Positions 44,442-54,564 of a stretch of DNA of 64,000 nt are shown one piece after another. Source of the stretch: Chryseobacterium shigense (GTDB taxonomy: Bacteria; Bacteroidota; Bacteroidia; Flavobacteriales; Weeksellaceae); contig NZ_FTNY01000003.1 of the NCBI RefSeq assembly GCF_900156575.1, positions 124,001 through 188,000 of the forward strand, in the 5' to 3' direction. The notes below the pieces were generated by a model that worked only from the letters and a program-made list of their open reading frames with translations, was not told the DNA's origin and did no database searches. The position numbers were made by a program, and so were the translations under genes. Each line of letters starts with the position of its first letter. Position 1 is the stretch's first letter.

Positions 44442-45941
44442 TTATTTTTTCTTTTTAGCAGCAGCTTTTTTCTTAGCTGGAGCTTTTTTAGTAGCTTTTT
44501 TGGTAGCTTTTTTTGCTGGAGTAACAACAACATCAGATTTCTGATATTTGTTCCATTCACTGTCTTCACCAATGTATCTAACAGTTACTTTTCTATCAGC
44601 TTGTCTTTCAGCATCAGATGCAGATTCTGCAACTTTAGCATTTTGCTCTCCGATACCTACTGATTTTAAAGCGTTGGTATCTACACCTCTCGCATCTAAA
44701 GCAGCAACTACAGAAGCAGCTCTTTCTTTAGATAATTTCAAGTTGTAAGCATCACTTCCTTTTTTATCAGTTTCTCCCACTAACAGGAATCTACCTCCAT
44801 CTTTCTTAATGATTTCAGAAGCAGTATCTAAAGCACCTTTAGATTCAGGTCTGATAGTAGCTTTGTTGAAATCAAAGTATACACTCTTAAGATTCTTTTC
44901 AACATCAGTAGCTGTTACTTCTTTTGGCTTAGGACATCCGTTGTATTCTGGAAGACCTGGAACAGTAGGACAAGCATCATCTTTGTCAATGATTCCGTCA
45001 CCGTCTGTATCTGGCCAAGGACAACCGTTGTTTTCTGCAGGACCTGCAACTGTAGGACAAGCATCATCTTTATCGATAACACCATCACCATCTGTATCTG
45101 GCCAAGGACAACCGTTGTTTTCAACTGGACCAGCTACTTCTGGACATTGATCGTCTTTATCTGGAACTCCGTCACCGTCAGTATCAGGACATCCCTGGAA
45201 TTCTGGTAGACCTGGAGTATCTGGACAAAGATCATCTTTATCTAGGATACCATCCTTATCTCTATCTCTGTTACCGAATCTGAATAAGATCGATGCAGAA
45301 GCTTGCCAGAAGTTAGCAACATTTGATTTATCACCTGGAGTTGATACATAATCACCCTGAACACCAAGACCGAAGTTCTTAGTTACCCAGAAGTTAGCAC
45401 CAGCACCTGTAGAAACTGCAAAGTGATTCGCTTTACCGTTTTCATTACCACCGTCTCCGTTATTAACTGTATCTCCTCTGAAATCAGTTCTTGGGAAAGT
45501 AAGTGCAGTATAATCATGTCTCAAGTAGTTAGCACCAACTCTTAAATATGGATCGAACCAAGATTCTTCATTCCATAAAAGACCAGCTGCTTTAGCTTGG
45601 AAACCAAGACCTGTCATTAGGAAAAATTCTTTTCCCATGTTAAATCTCTTGTTGTCAACATTACCTACAGAAGTCTGCCAGTCGATAACTAAACCTTTAC
45701 CGATGTTTCTAGCAACTGTTAATTTAGATAATGGAGGTGTAATAGAGAAGTTGTTCACATTGAACATTGTCTTCGTTAAATTATTAGCAGAGAACGTATT
45801 ACTAAAGTTGTTACTCTGTGCCTTGTGGTTTTCCGCATGAGCACCAACCCCGATTAACCACGGATTGTTGGTAGTCTGAGCGAACACAGTAGAAGCAACC
45901 GTAAGCGCCAATGCTGAAATTCCTAATTTTAGATTTTTCAT
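44442..45941 (-). CDS. OmpA-family outer membrane protein with TSP3 repeats and lysine-rich tail
   Basis: This 499-residue protein has a signal peptide (1-21), an N-terminal beta-barrel (about 25-223) and a calcium-binding thrombospondin type 3 region of Asp-rich units (228-340). An OmpA-like peptidoglycan-binding domain follows (350-457, with VYFDFNKATI and LKLSKERAASV). The last 25 residues are nearly all Lys, Ala, Thr and Pro (AKKATKKATKKAPAKKKAAA), like histone H1 tails. It should link the outer membrane to peptidoglycan. The basic tail is unusual for a surface-layer protein. It is monocistronic and has a strong terminator, suggesting high expression. Confidence 0.93.
   Translation of the reverse strand: MKNLKLGISALALTVASTVFAQTTNNPWLIGVGAHAENHKAQSNNFSNTFSANNLTKTMFNVNNFSITPPLSKLTVARNIGKGLVIDWQTSVGNVDNKRFNMGKEFFLMTGLGFQAKAAGLLWNEESWFDPYLRVGANYLRHDYTALTFPRTDFRGDTVNNGDGGNENGKANHFAVSTGAGANFWVTKNFGLGVQGDYVSTPGDKSNVANFWQASASILFRFGNRDRDKDGILDKDDLCPDTPGLPEFQGCPDTDGDGVPDKDDQCPEVAGPVENNGCPWPDTDGDGVIDKDDACPTVAGPAENNGCPWPDTDGDGIIDKDDACPTVPGLPEYNGCPKPKEVTATDVEKNLKSVYFDFNKATIRPESKGALDTASEIIKKDGGRFLLVGETDKKGSDAYNLKLSKERAASVVAALDARGVDTNALKSVGIGEQNAKVAESASDAERQADRKVTVRYIGEDSEWNKYQKSDVVVTPAKKATKKATKKAPAKKKAAAKKKK
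44925..45185 (-). repeat. Three tandem 87-bp repeats coding TSP3 units
   Basis: Residues 253-281, 282-310 and 311-339 of the OmpA-family protein are three 29-residue units of the form DTDGDGxxDKDDxCPxVxG with a closing NGCP. The DNA copies are nearly identical in places, for example TCTGTATCTGGCCAAGG at 45004 and 45091. Copy-number change by slippage or recombination is possible. Confidence 0.85.
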
Positions 45942-46018
45942 AGAATTAAATGATTAAATAATTGATAATGCAAAATAAATATAATTTTTCTTTAAAAACA
46001 AAGTTTTTTGAATGATTT

Positions 46019-46477
46019 TTAACTTTTCTTTAATATTCTATCCAGGTTACGTTTATTTTCTCTATCTTTTATCGCTTCCCTTTTATCAAAGAGTTTTTTC
46101 CCTCTGGCAAGCGATATCAGCACTTTTGCTTTACCCTTGTCTGTGATATATAATTTAAGAGGTATAATTGTGTTACCAGCATCCTTTAACTTTTTTTCAA
46201 GTTTCTGTAATTCTTTTTTGTGCAACAGCAATTTCCGTTCCCTTTTTGTTTTGTGATTATAAAAAGTTCCCAATTTATACTCATCAATCATCATATTAAT
46301 AATGTATAATTCCCCATCAATAAACTGACAGAAGGATTCTGTGATGGATGCTTTGGATGAACGTAAAGATTTTATTTCTGTACCGGTCAAAACCATCCCA
46401 GCTTCAAATTCTTCAAGGATTTCATATTCAAAACGGGCTTTTCTATTTAATATACTGACTGTTTTTTCGATTTTCAT
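46019..46477 (-). CDS. smpB: SsrA-binding protein
   Basis: This 152-residue protein has the SmpB signatures VLTGTEIKSLRSSKASI, INMMIDEYKLGTFYNHKTKRERKLLL, and a C-terminal KGKAKVLISLARGKKLFDKREAIKDR. It binds tmRNA and brings it to stalled ribosomes. The C-terminal basic tail needed for decoding is complete. The tmRNA gene itself is not seen near it. A divergent spacer of about 190 bp leads to the ABC-F gene. Confidence 0.97.
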   Translation of the reverse strand: MKIEKTVSILNRKARFEYEILEEFEAGMVLTGTEIKSLRSSKASITESFCQFIDGELYIINMMIDEYKLGTFYNHKTKRERKLLLHKKELQKLEKKLKDAGNTIIPLKLYITDKGKAKVLISLARGKKLFDKREAIKDRENKRNLDRILKKS

Positions 46478-46595
46478 GTTAAAAATGCGTGTGATTATAT
46501 TGAATTGGCCTTACCCAATCCTTCATTAAGTATCCATTCAGGACTCCATCTTATTTTTTCATCAATGAAATATAGAAAAAATACCTCATATTTAA

Positions 46596-48290
<1,695 letters not shown>

Positions 48291-48320
48291 TTGACTGAGA
48301 CCACAGTATAATTCACAATA

Positions 48321-48354
48321 AAAAATTCCTCAAAGTTGTCTTTGAGGAATTTTT
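48321..48354. terminator. Bidirectional terminator between ABC-F and M48 genes
   Basis: AAAAATTCCTCAAAG and CTTTGAGGAATTTTT form a perfect 15-bp stem with a TTGT loop. The genes on both sides converge on it. Confidence 0.92.
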
Positions 48355-48373
48355 ATTTTCAATAAGATTCAAT

Positions 48374-49186
48374 TTATTTTGTAAGCTTAGTCTTTGGAAT
48401 GGCAATCGTTCCCGGATCTTTCCATAAACCATCTTTTTCTGCTCTTTTCTTAATGGCCTGAGCTCTTTTTTCACTATCAGGATGAGAGTTGAACATTTTC
48501 TCAAAACCCGTTTGCGTACTTCCTTCTGAAAGCAAAGCCAGTTTTTTGAATGCTGAATAAGCTCCTACTACATTATAGTTGTTAGCTTTCATAAAGTCGT
48601 AAGAATATGTATCTGCTTCAGACTCCTGCTTCTTGCTATGGGAAGCATCCAGGAATTCATTGGCCATTTTCCCTACCTGGCTTTCATTTAATGCCGCTAC
48701 GGTTCCTGATGCAGAAGATGCCGCATCCAGTGCAGCCGCCTTTAAATAAGCAGATTTAATAGCATCTTTAGTGTCCTGATTTTTCACGTGACCGATCTCA
48801 TGTCCAATTACAGCCAACAGTTCATCATCCGTCATAATGTCCATTAAGGAAGAAAATACACGAACACTTCCGTCTGCGCAAGCAAAAGCATTGATATCTT
48901 TTACTTTATACACTTTATAATTCAAAGCCAGTCCATCCTGGGATTTGTGCTTTCCAAAAAGCTTGTTGAGTCTAACGGTGTAAGGATCTTTTGGCCCTGC
49001 AACTGGATTATTTTTGTCCATCCAGTCAACAGACTCTTTTGATAGCTTTACAGCGTCTTCATTGGTGAAAGTAAGAGCCTTTGCTCCTTTTGAAACAACG
49101 CCTACAGCTTTTCCAAGATTGATTTTCTGTGCCGTCACAGCATTCATAGCCCCTAAGAATAAAAGGCAGATCGTAATTTTTTTCAT
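48374..49186 (-). CDS. M48 family metallopeptidase
   Basis: From the ATG at 49186 the protein has 270 residues, with signal peptide MKKITICLLFLGAMNAVTAQ. A frame extension to 49363 would put residues before the signal peptide and is rejected. The catalytic zinc motif is HEIGH (HExxH), with the third ligand in KKQESEADTYSYDFM. The NAFACADGSVRVFSSLMDIM segment is typical of M48 peptidases such as HtpX, BepA and LoiP. It probably works in the periplasm in outer-membrane protein quality control. It is monocistronic. Confidence 0.93.
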   Translation of the reverse strand: MKKITICLLFLGAMNAVTAQKINLGKAVGVVSKGAKALTFTNEDAVKLSKESVDWMDKNNPVAGPKDPYTVRLNKLFGKHKSQDGLALNYKVYKVKDINAFACADGSVRVFSSLMDIMTDDELLAVIGHEIGHVKNQDTKDAIKSAYLKAAALDAASSASGTVAALNESQVGKMANEFLDASHSKKQESEADTYSYDFMKANNYNVVGAYSAFKKLALLSEGSTQTGFEKMFNSHPDSEKRAQAIKKRAEKDGLWKDPGTIAIPKTKLTK

Positions 49187-49296
49187 AATCATTTTTAATT
49201 TGGACCGCGAAGATAGATAATTTTTTTTAACATTCACTGAGTCAAGTTCATCCTTAATCATTTCAAAATGCTGTTTTTTTTCCTTATTTTTGTGAA

Positions 49297-51009
49297 ATGA
49301 GTCAGAAATGGATTTACAAGCCCGAACCCGACGAGGAAGTTGTGGACAGATTAAGTTCGTCACTTGGTTTTGGTACTTTTGAATCTAAACTCCTCGTTTT
49401 AAGAGGAATTGACAATTATCAAAAGGCCAGAGAATTCTTCAAACCCAACCTTAACGATATTCACAGTCCGTTTTTAATGGCAGATATGCAAAAAGCTGTA
49501 GAGCGTATTGCCACTGCAATTGAAAATGGTGAAAAAATACTGGTATACGGAGATTACGATGTAGACGGAACTACTGCCGTCGCTCTGATGTACCTTTACC
49601 TCAGCAAAATTGTTGAGAAAAAATATTTAGATTATTATATTCCTGACAGGAATTCTGAAGGATACGGAATTTCTACCGAAGGCATTGATTTTGCCAAAGA
49701 AAATGGCTTTTCACTGATCATCGCTTTAGACTGTGGCATCAAGGCCACCGATATGATACAATATGCACAGGATAAAGGCATTGATTTTATTATCTGTGAT
49801 CATCACCTTCCGGGTGAAGAGATTCCTAACGCAGTCGCTGTTCTGGATCCCAAAAGAATTGACTGCAGATATCCTTTTAAAGAACTTTCAGGATGTGGTG
49901 TAGGCTTTAAGCTTTGCCAGGGACTGAATACCATCTATAAAATTCCGGAAGCTGAATTATTTGAGCTTACCGACCTGCTCGCGATTTCTATCGCCGCAGA
50001 TATTGTTTCCATGACCGGTGAGAACAGGGTTCTTGCTAAAATGGGATTAAAAGTTCTCAGAAAAACAAGAAACCTGGGATTAAGATTATTGATTCCTGAG
50101 GATAAGCTGTCTCATTTCGAAATTTCAAATATTGTTTTTGAAATTGCTCCAAAGATCAACGCGGCAGGAAGAATTTCCCAAGGAAAAGCTGCTGTAGAAC
50201 TGATGGTTTCTGATAACCTTAAGCACGCTAACCAGATCGTAAGTGATATTATGGATCTTAATGATGAAAGGCGTGAGCTGGATATGAATTCTACCCTCTC
50301 TGCTTTGAATCAGATCATCGAATCCCAGCAGCAAACCAAACATTCTACGATTGTTTATCATCCTGAATGGAATAAAGGGGTAATCGGAATAGTAGCTTCA
50401 AGACTTATCGAAACGTATTATAAACCTACGCTGGTATTTACAGACGGTAATAATGGCGAAATGGTGGCTTCTGCCAGATCGGTCTCTGATTTTGACGTCC
50501 ATGAAGCGCTTGATATGTGTTCTGAATATTTCCTGAAGTTCGGAGGACATCACGCTGCTGCGGGACTTTCGATGGAAAAGGATAAATTTGAAGCCTTCAA
50601 GATTAAATTTGAAAAAATAGTTTCCGAAAAGATTCAGGAACATCAGCAGGAACCTTCTGTGACGATCGACTCAGAGATTAAAGTCGATGAGATCAACAGG
50701 GAATTTATTAATTTCCACAGAAAACTGGCACCGTTCGGACCTCATAATATGAAACCTATCCTTACCCTGACTGATCAGAAACTGTCCGGTTATGTAAAAA
50801 CGATGGGGAAAGACAACAATCACCTGAAGTTTTATATCAAACAGGAATCTACGGGCAGAAACATAGAATGTGTAGGTTTCAAACTGGGACAGCATGCAGA
50901 AGATTTTAAAAATAAAAAATTTGATCTTGCTTTCACGTTAGAGGAAAACCACTGGAAAGGAAACGTAACTCATTATCTTAATATTAAGGATGTGAAGTTC
51001 AGGGATTAG
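49297..51009 (+). CDS. recJ: Single-stranded-DNA-specific exonuclease RecJ
   Basis: This 570-residue RecJ has motif I GDYDVDGTTA (85-94), motif III CDHHLPG (DHH 168-170), the DHHA1 motif KFGGHHAAAG near 414, and a C-terminal OB-like domain. It degrades single-stranded DNA 5' to 3' in recombination and mismatch repair. A TATTTTTG sequence just before the gene may be its -7 box. nadD follows 40 bp downstream on the same strand and may be cotranscribed. Length is normal for the family. Confidence 0.97.
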   Translation: MSQKWIYKPEPDEEVVDRLSSSLGFGTFESKLLVLRGIDNYQKAREFFKPNLNDIHSPFLMADMQKAVERIATAIENGEKILVYGDYDVDGTTAVALMYLYLSKIVEKKYLDYYIPDRNSEGYGISTEGIDFAKENGFSLIIALDCGIKATDMIQYAQDKGIDFIICDHHLPGEEIPNAVAVLDPKRIDCRYPFKELSGCGVGFKLCQGLNTIYKIPEAELFELTDLLAISIAADIVSMTGENRVLAKMGLKVLRKTRNLGLRLLIPEDKLSHFEISNIVFEIAPKINAAGRISQGKAAVELMVSDNLKHANQIVSDIMDLNDERRELDMNSTLSALNQIIESQQQTKHSTIVYHPEWNKGVIGIVASRLIETYYKPTLVFTDGNNGEMVASARSVSDFDVHEALDMCSEYFLKFGGHHAAAGLSMEKDKFEAFKIKFEKIVSEKIQEHQQEPSVTIDSEIKVDEINREFINFHRKLAPFGPHNMKPILTLTDQKLSGYVKTMGKDNNHLKFYIKQESTGRNIECVGFKLGQHAEDFKNKKFDLAFTLEENHWKGNVTHYLNIKDVKFRD

Positions 51010-51049
51010 GAGCACCTTTGACCTGTGACCTAACATCTGCTACCTACCA
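51010..51049. repeat. Intergenic ACCT/ATCTGC repeat-like spacer
   Basis: The whole recJ-nadD spacer consists of words such as ACCTGTGACC, TAACATCTGC and TACCTACC. It matches 21 of 27 positions with CCTGATATCTAATATCTGC and the following bases at 35446-35470. It looks like a short dispersed intergenic repeat, with no gene in it. Confidence 0.35.
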
Positions 51050-51634
51050 ATGAAAAAAATCGGCTTATTTTTCGGTTCTTTCAATCCGATCCATATCGGA
51101 CATTTAATTCTGGCTAATTACATTCTGGAACATTCTGACATGGATGAATTATGGTTTGTGGTAAGTCCGCAGAACCCTTTTAAAGATAAAAAATCACTTT
51201 TGAAAGATCACAACAGGCTGGACATGGTGCAGCTTGCCATCACCGGCTATCCTAAAATGAGAGCCTCGAATGTAGAGTTTTCTCTTCCGAAACCCAGCTA
51301 TACGATCGATACCCTTACCTATCTTCATGAAAAGTACCCTGACTACTCTTTCAGCCTGATTATGGGTGAAGACAATCTGAGCAGTCTTCATAAATGGAAG
51401 AATTCTGAACTACTGATCAAAAACCACCATATTATTGTTTATCCAAGAGTTTTTGAAGGAGAAAAGAAAGATTCGGAATACCTGCAGCATGAGAATATTT
51501 CGATGGTCAAAGCACCGGTTATTGAGCTTTCTGCTACAGAGATCAGAAGCATGATCAAAGAAGGAAAAAATGTACGTCCTATGCTTCCACCGGAAGTTTT
51601 TGAATATTTGGACGGAAGCAGTTTTTATAAGTAA
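51050..51634 (+). CDS. nadD: Nicotinate-nucleotide adenylyltransferase
   Basis: This 194-residue nucleotidyltransferase has GSFNPIHIGH at residues 9-18 (the T/HxGH motif), FSLIMGEDNL, and the C-terminal ISSTEIR-type motif as ELSATEIRSMIKEG. It makes deamido-NAD from nicotinate mononucleotide and ATP, the penultimate step of NAD synthesis. It follows recJ on the same strand, with the DUF3817 gene 83 bp further on. Confidence 0.96.
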   Translation: MKKIGLFFGSFNPIHIGHLILANYILEHSDMDELWFVVSPQNPFKDKKSLLKDHNRLDMVQLAITGYPKMRASNVEFSLPKPSYTIDTLTYLHEKYPDYSFSLIMGEDNLSSLHKWKNSELLIKNHHIIVYPRVFEGEKKDSEYLQHENISMVKAPVIELSATEIRSMIKEGKNVRPMLPPEVFEYLDGSSFYK

Positions 51635-51717
51635 TTTTGCCCATAAGAAGTTAGAATTTAGATACTGGAAGTTAGTATCTATTATCTACTTTTAATTCTT
51701 ACCATATACTTTACAAC

Positions 51718-52059
51718 ATGGAATTTCTCGAAAAATTTTTCTCAAAATATCCGGAGGAAAAAATCATTAAGTGGTTTAAGCAAATCTGTTTGGCTGAAGC
51801 TATTTCGTGGTTTTTTTTATTCACGGCAATGACCTGGATACGCATTGATCCTGAAGGTGTTTTTCCAATCGTCTATATCAGTACTATTGGCAGTATTCAC
51901 GGATTCTTTTTTACGCTTTACCTGCTGTTTTTACCTTCCATAAGAAAAATATACACATGGGATGATGAAGATAGTGTCTTCGCTTTAATCTCTGCATTTT
52001 TCCCTTTTGCGACGATCTGGATCGATAAATCTTTAGCTAAAAAAGACCGCGAGCAATAA
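51718..52059 (+). CDS. DUF3817 domain membrane protein
   Basis: This 113-residue protein matches DUF3817: an amphipathic N-terminal helix, then three hydrophobic segments (AISWFFLFTAMTWI, the SIHGFFFTLYLLFLPSI region, and FALISAFFPFATIWIDKSL). It is an inner-membrane protein of unknown function. It is separated from nadD by 83 bp of repeat-like sequence (AGTTAGTATCTATTATCTAC) and ends at a terminator. Confidence 0.88.
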   Translation: MEFLEKFFSKYPEEKIIKWFKQICLAEAISWFFLFTAMTWIRIDPEGVFPIVYISTIGSIHGFFFTLYLLFLPSIRKIYTWDDEDSVFALISAFFPFATIWIDKSLAKKDREQ

Positions 52060-52088
52060 AAAAGAGAGCCATTTCTGACTCTCTTTTC
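52060..52088. terminator. Terminator after the DUF3817 gene
   Basis: AAAAGAGAG and CTCTCTTTT form a 9-bp stem directly after the stop codon. It may act on both strands, as the next gene converges. Confidence 0.75.
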
Positions 52089-52106
52089 CATCGTTATTTT
52101 AATAAA

Positions 52107-53795
52107 TTATTGGGGTATTTTTATCCCCGGTATTACCTGAACAGGTAATTTGGGTCCTAGTTCTTTACATCCGAATTTGACTGAATATTTGTAGACCGGT
52201 ATACCATTTACAGTGGATGAAGCTACCGGAAGATTGGTATTGCTGACTACTGAAATTTCAACCGGCATGGTATAGCACGCCGTGAAACCATTCTGCACAA
52301 AATTTTCATAAGTGACCACTCCTCCCGCGGATACTATTTTCAATTTTGCATTGACCACTGTTCCTGCCATTTTAAATTTCACCTGCCCGGTAAGAACTTC
52401 CTTATGGGGATTACCCGGCACCACAACAAATCGGGTACAACAAACAGGCGTTGTGGTAATTGTACCGGAAGAAGGAGCTGGAGGGGCTTCTACAATTACT
52501 GTAAAACAGGCTATTGAGCAGGTGGTACCTGAATAAGGACATTTTACACTGATACAAATAGTATTCACGCCCTGATTCAGACTTGAAAAAGGTATTAGTC
52601 TTACTGAAGGATTCTGGCCACCGGTATGGGTAAATGGATTTCCTGCCGGACTTACTGCACTTGCATTTCCATTGGTAAAAATGGTTATGATAGAAGCCCA
52701 GGTACCCGTATTCAATGAATTATATGGGTGGGGTGAAGCTTCAATTCTTAAAAATTTGGTGGAATTTGCAGCATTGTATGGAATCGTCAAAGTTCCTCCC
52801 GGGTTAATGGATGGCCCGCTGACATTAGGAAACTGTACTGAAGCCACTGGTGAACTGACACAAACACAACTGCTGCCTGATTTCGACTGAAGTTCCTCTG
52901 TGATTTCAGACTTTTTCGGGGAAACAGATTGTTTTTTGGAAGGGATACTAAAAATGACTCCGACATTCAGTCCCAAAGCATTAAACCTGTTTTTCATTTC
53001 TACCGTTTCATATTTACCTGCCGTCATCTGATCAATACTGTAAAAACCTTCACCATTGGGAGGGCCATTGGGTTTAAAGATGGTTGTGGTACTTTGTACA
53101 TCCGGGCCCATCAAATAGCTTCCTTCCACAAAAAAACCAACCCTTCCGGGAAAATAAGAAAGTCTAAGTTTTGGAATAACGCCCAAACCGTCTGTTTTGG
53201 AAATGACTTTTTTGGAGGTTTCAAAAGTGCGGGTCTGTCCATTGACATTGGAAGTCTGAACAGCCGTAAACTGACTTTCCTTTGAGCTGATATACGCTAA
53301 ATTAACAATCGGTGATACGGTGAATTTACTGAAAGAAAAATTAGACTGAACTCCAGCCTCCGCTATAAAGCCGCTTTGTTTACTTCCATCCGCTATCTCT
53401 GCTTTCAGAGATGGTGGTGCAGATTGTCCAGCAACATGATAAACAGGACCTTCGGGATTGTAGTCTTTTTTCATTCTGAAAAACCCTGCCCCTCCATTCA
53501 GTCCCAGTGAAACAGAATTGGTTTCTGAAGGGAACATGGTAAGAAGAGGAACGTAAAGATTAATATTTCCATTGAATCCGTTTCCAACATGGTTATCCAG
53601 ACCGTAGGTATTTCCGGGAAACAGTCCTCCCCCACCTGCAGAGATCAAAAGATTTCCACCAGGGTTTTTACCCCCTTTCACAATGACTCCTTTAATGGGC
53701 TGTCCTGGTCTGGCTTCCTGTGCAAAAGCCGTAACAAAAAATAAGATCCCTAAAATAAGGGCTGCCTTTCTCGTAAAAGTAAAATTGCTTTTCAT
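52107..53795 (-). CDS. Secreted protein with beta-barrel-like N-domain and Cys-rich Ig-like C-domain
   Basis: This 562-residue protein has a signal peptide (about 1-26, ending VTAFAQ). Residues 40-290 alternate polar and hydrophobic short strands with Gly/Asn turns (NLLISAGGGGLFPG to LNVGVIFSIPSK), suggesting an outer-membrane beta-barrel. After a Lys/Ser linker come two Ig- or PKD-like stretches with paired cysteines (SSCVCVSS, ICISVKCPY, TCSIACF, VCCTRF). No T9SS tail is obvious. The protein is not in a family I can name. It lies 98 bp after the response regulator gene on the same strand and may be its target or operon partner. Confidence 0.7.
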   Translation of the reverse strand: MKSNFTFTRKAALILGILFFVTAFAQEARPGQPIKGVIVKGGKNPGGNLLISAGGGGLFPGNTYGLDNHVGNGFNGNINLYVPLLTMFPSETNSVSLGLNGGAGFFRMKKDYNPEGPVYHVAGQSAPPSLKAEIADGSKQSGFIAEAGVQSNFSFSKFTVSPIVNLAYISSKESQFTAVQTSNVNGQTRTFETSKKVISKTDGLGVIPKLRLSYFPGRVGFFVEGSYLMGPDVQSTTTIFKPNGPPNGEGFYSIDQMTAGKYETVEMKNRFNALGLNVGVIFSIPSKKQSVSPKKSEITEELQSKSGSSCVCVSSPVASVQFPNVSGPSINPGGTLTIPYNAANSTKFLRIEASPHPYNSLNTGTWASIITIFTNGNASAVSPAGNPFTHTGGQNPSVRLIPFSSLNQGVNTICISVKCPYSGTTCSIACFTVIVEAPPAPSSGTITTTPVCCTRFVVVPGNPHKEVLTGQVKFKMAGTVVNAKLKIVSAGGVVTYENFVQNGFTACYTMPVEISVVSNTNLPVASSTVNGIPVYKYSVKFGCKELGPKLPVQVIPGIKIPQ

Positions 53796-53893
53796 ACTAT
53801 TTTGTTTTTAGAATTATTTCTCAAAATTCATTTAAAACAAAACATAAAAAAATCCCTAATTATAGGGATGTAGAAAAAGATGGATAAAGGCTT

Positions 53894-54514
53894 TTACTCC
53901 TTGATATTTTTAAAATACCACGACACTGCCTCTCCCAAAGACGACACATGAAGTTTGTTGTAAATATGTTTGATATGGGTATTGACTGTAGAATAGCTTA
54001 TTTCTAGTTTGTCTGCAATCATTTTGTAACTCAGCCCGCCGGAAAGCAGTTTCAGAACTTCCTGTTCTTTTTGTGTTAAAAGTTTTTGTTCTGCTGTGGG
54101 CTGAAAGTATTCAAGAACGCGCTTAGCGATCGCAGGATTCATAAAAGCGCCTCCTTCGTAAATCTCTTCGATCGCCTGGAGAATTCTTCTGGGATTATCG
54201 CTTTTTAAAATATAGCCGCTTGCCCCACTGGAAATAGAACGGAATACTTTCTCGCTGTCGTCAAAAGCAGTTTGTACCAAAACATTAATGTGCGGAAATT
54301 TGGATTTAATGATTTTCAATCCGGCAATTCCATCTACCACCGGCATATTGATATCCATCAGAACGACATCCGGTTGATAGGCTTCCATTTCGGCCTCCAC
54401 ATGTTCGCAATTGAGCGCTTCACCGATATATTTCATATTTTCTGAGAGCTCAATCAGAATTCTCATGCTGTGCAGTCGTTCCTGACTGTCGTCATAGGCA
54501 AATATTTTAATCAT
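53894..54514 (-). CDS. LuxR/NarL-type response regulator
   Basis: This 206-residue protein has a receiver domain (acidic pair D8/D9, phospho-acceptor D54 in VVLMDINMP, Thr near 84, Lys in GYILKSD near 106). A C-terminal GerE helix-turn-helix follows (LTQKEQEVLKLLSGGLSYKMIADKLEISY, TVNTHIKHIYNKL). It is the transcription factor partner of the sensor kinase encoded 50 bp upstream on the same strand. Its targets are unknown; the neighbouring surface-protein genes are candidates. Confidence 0.95.
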   Translation of the reverse strand: MIKIFAYDDSQERLHSMRILIELSENMKYIGEALNCEHVEAEMEAYQPDVVLMDINMPVVDGIAGLKIIKSKFPHINVLVQTAFDDSEKVFRSISSGASGYILKSDNPRRILQAIEEIYEGGAFMNPAIAKRVLEYFQPTAEQKLLTQKEQEVLKLLSGGLSYKMIADKLEISYSTVNTHIKHIYNKLHVSSLGEAVSWYFKNIKE

Positions 54515-54564
54515 GATGGGCGTTGCTTAGAGGTATTCAAAGTTATCGTGTTGCTGAGCTGTCA

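Noticed and set aside
44925..45185. Possible CRISPR array because of regular near-identical repeats
   Set aside because: The 87-bp period encodes 29-residue TSP3 units in frame within the OmpA-family gene; there are no spacers.
46019..46477. Search for tmRNA beside smpB
   Set aside because: No tRNA-Ala-like ends or tag-coding frame were seen in the flanking spacers.
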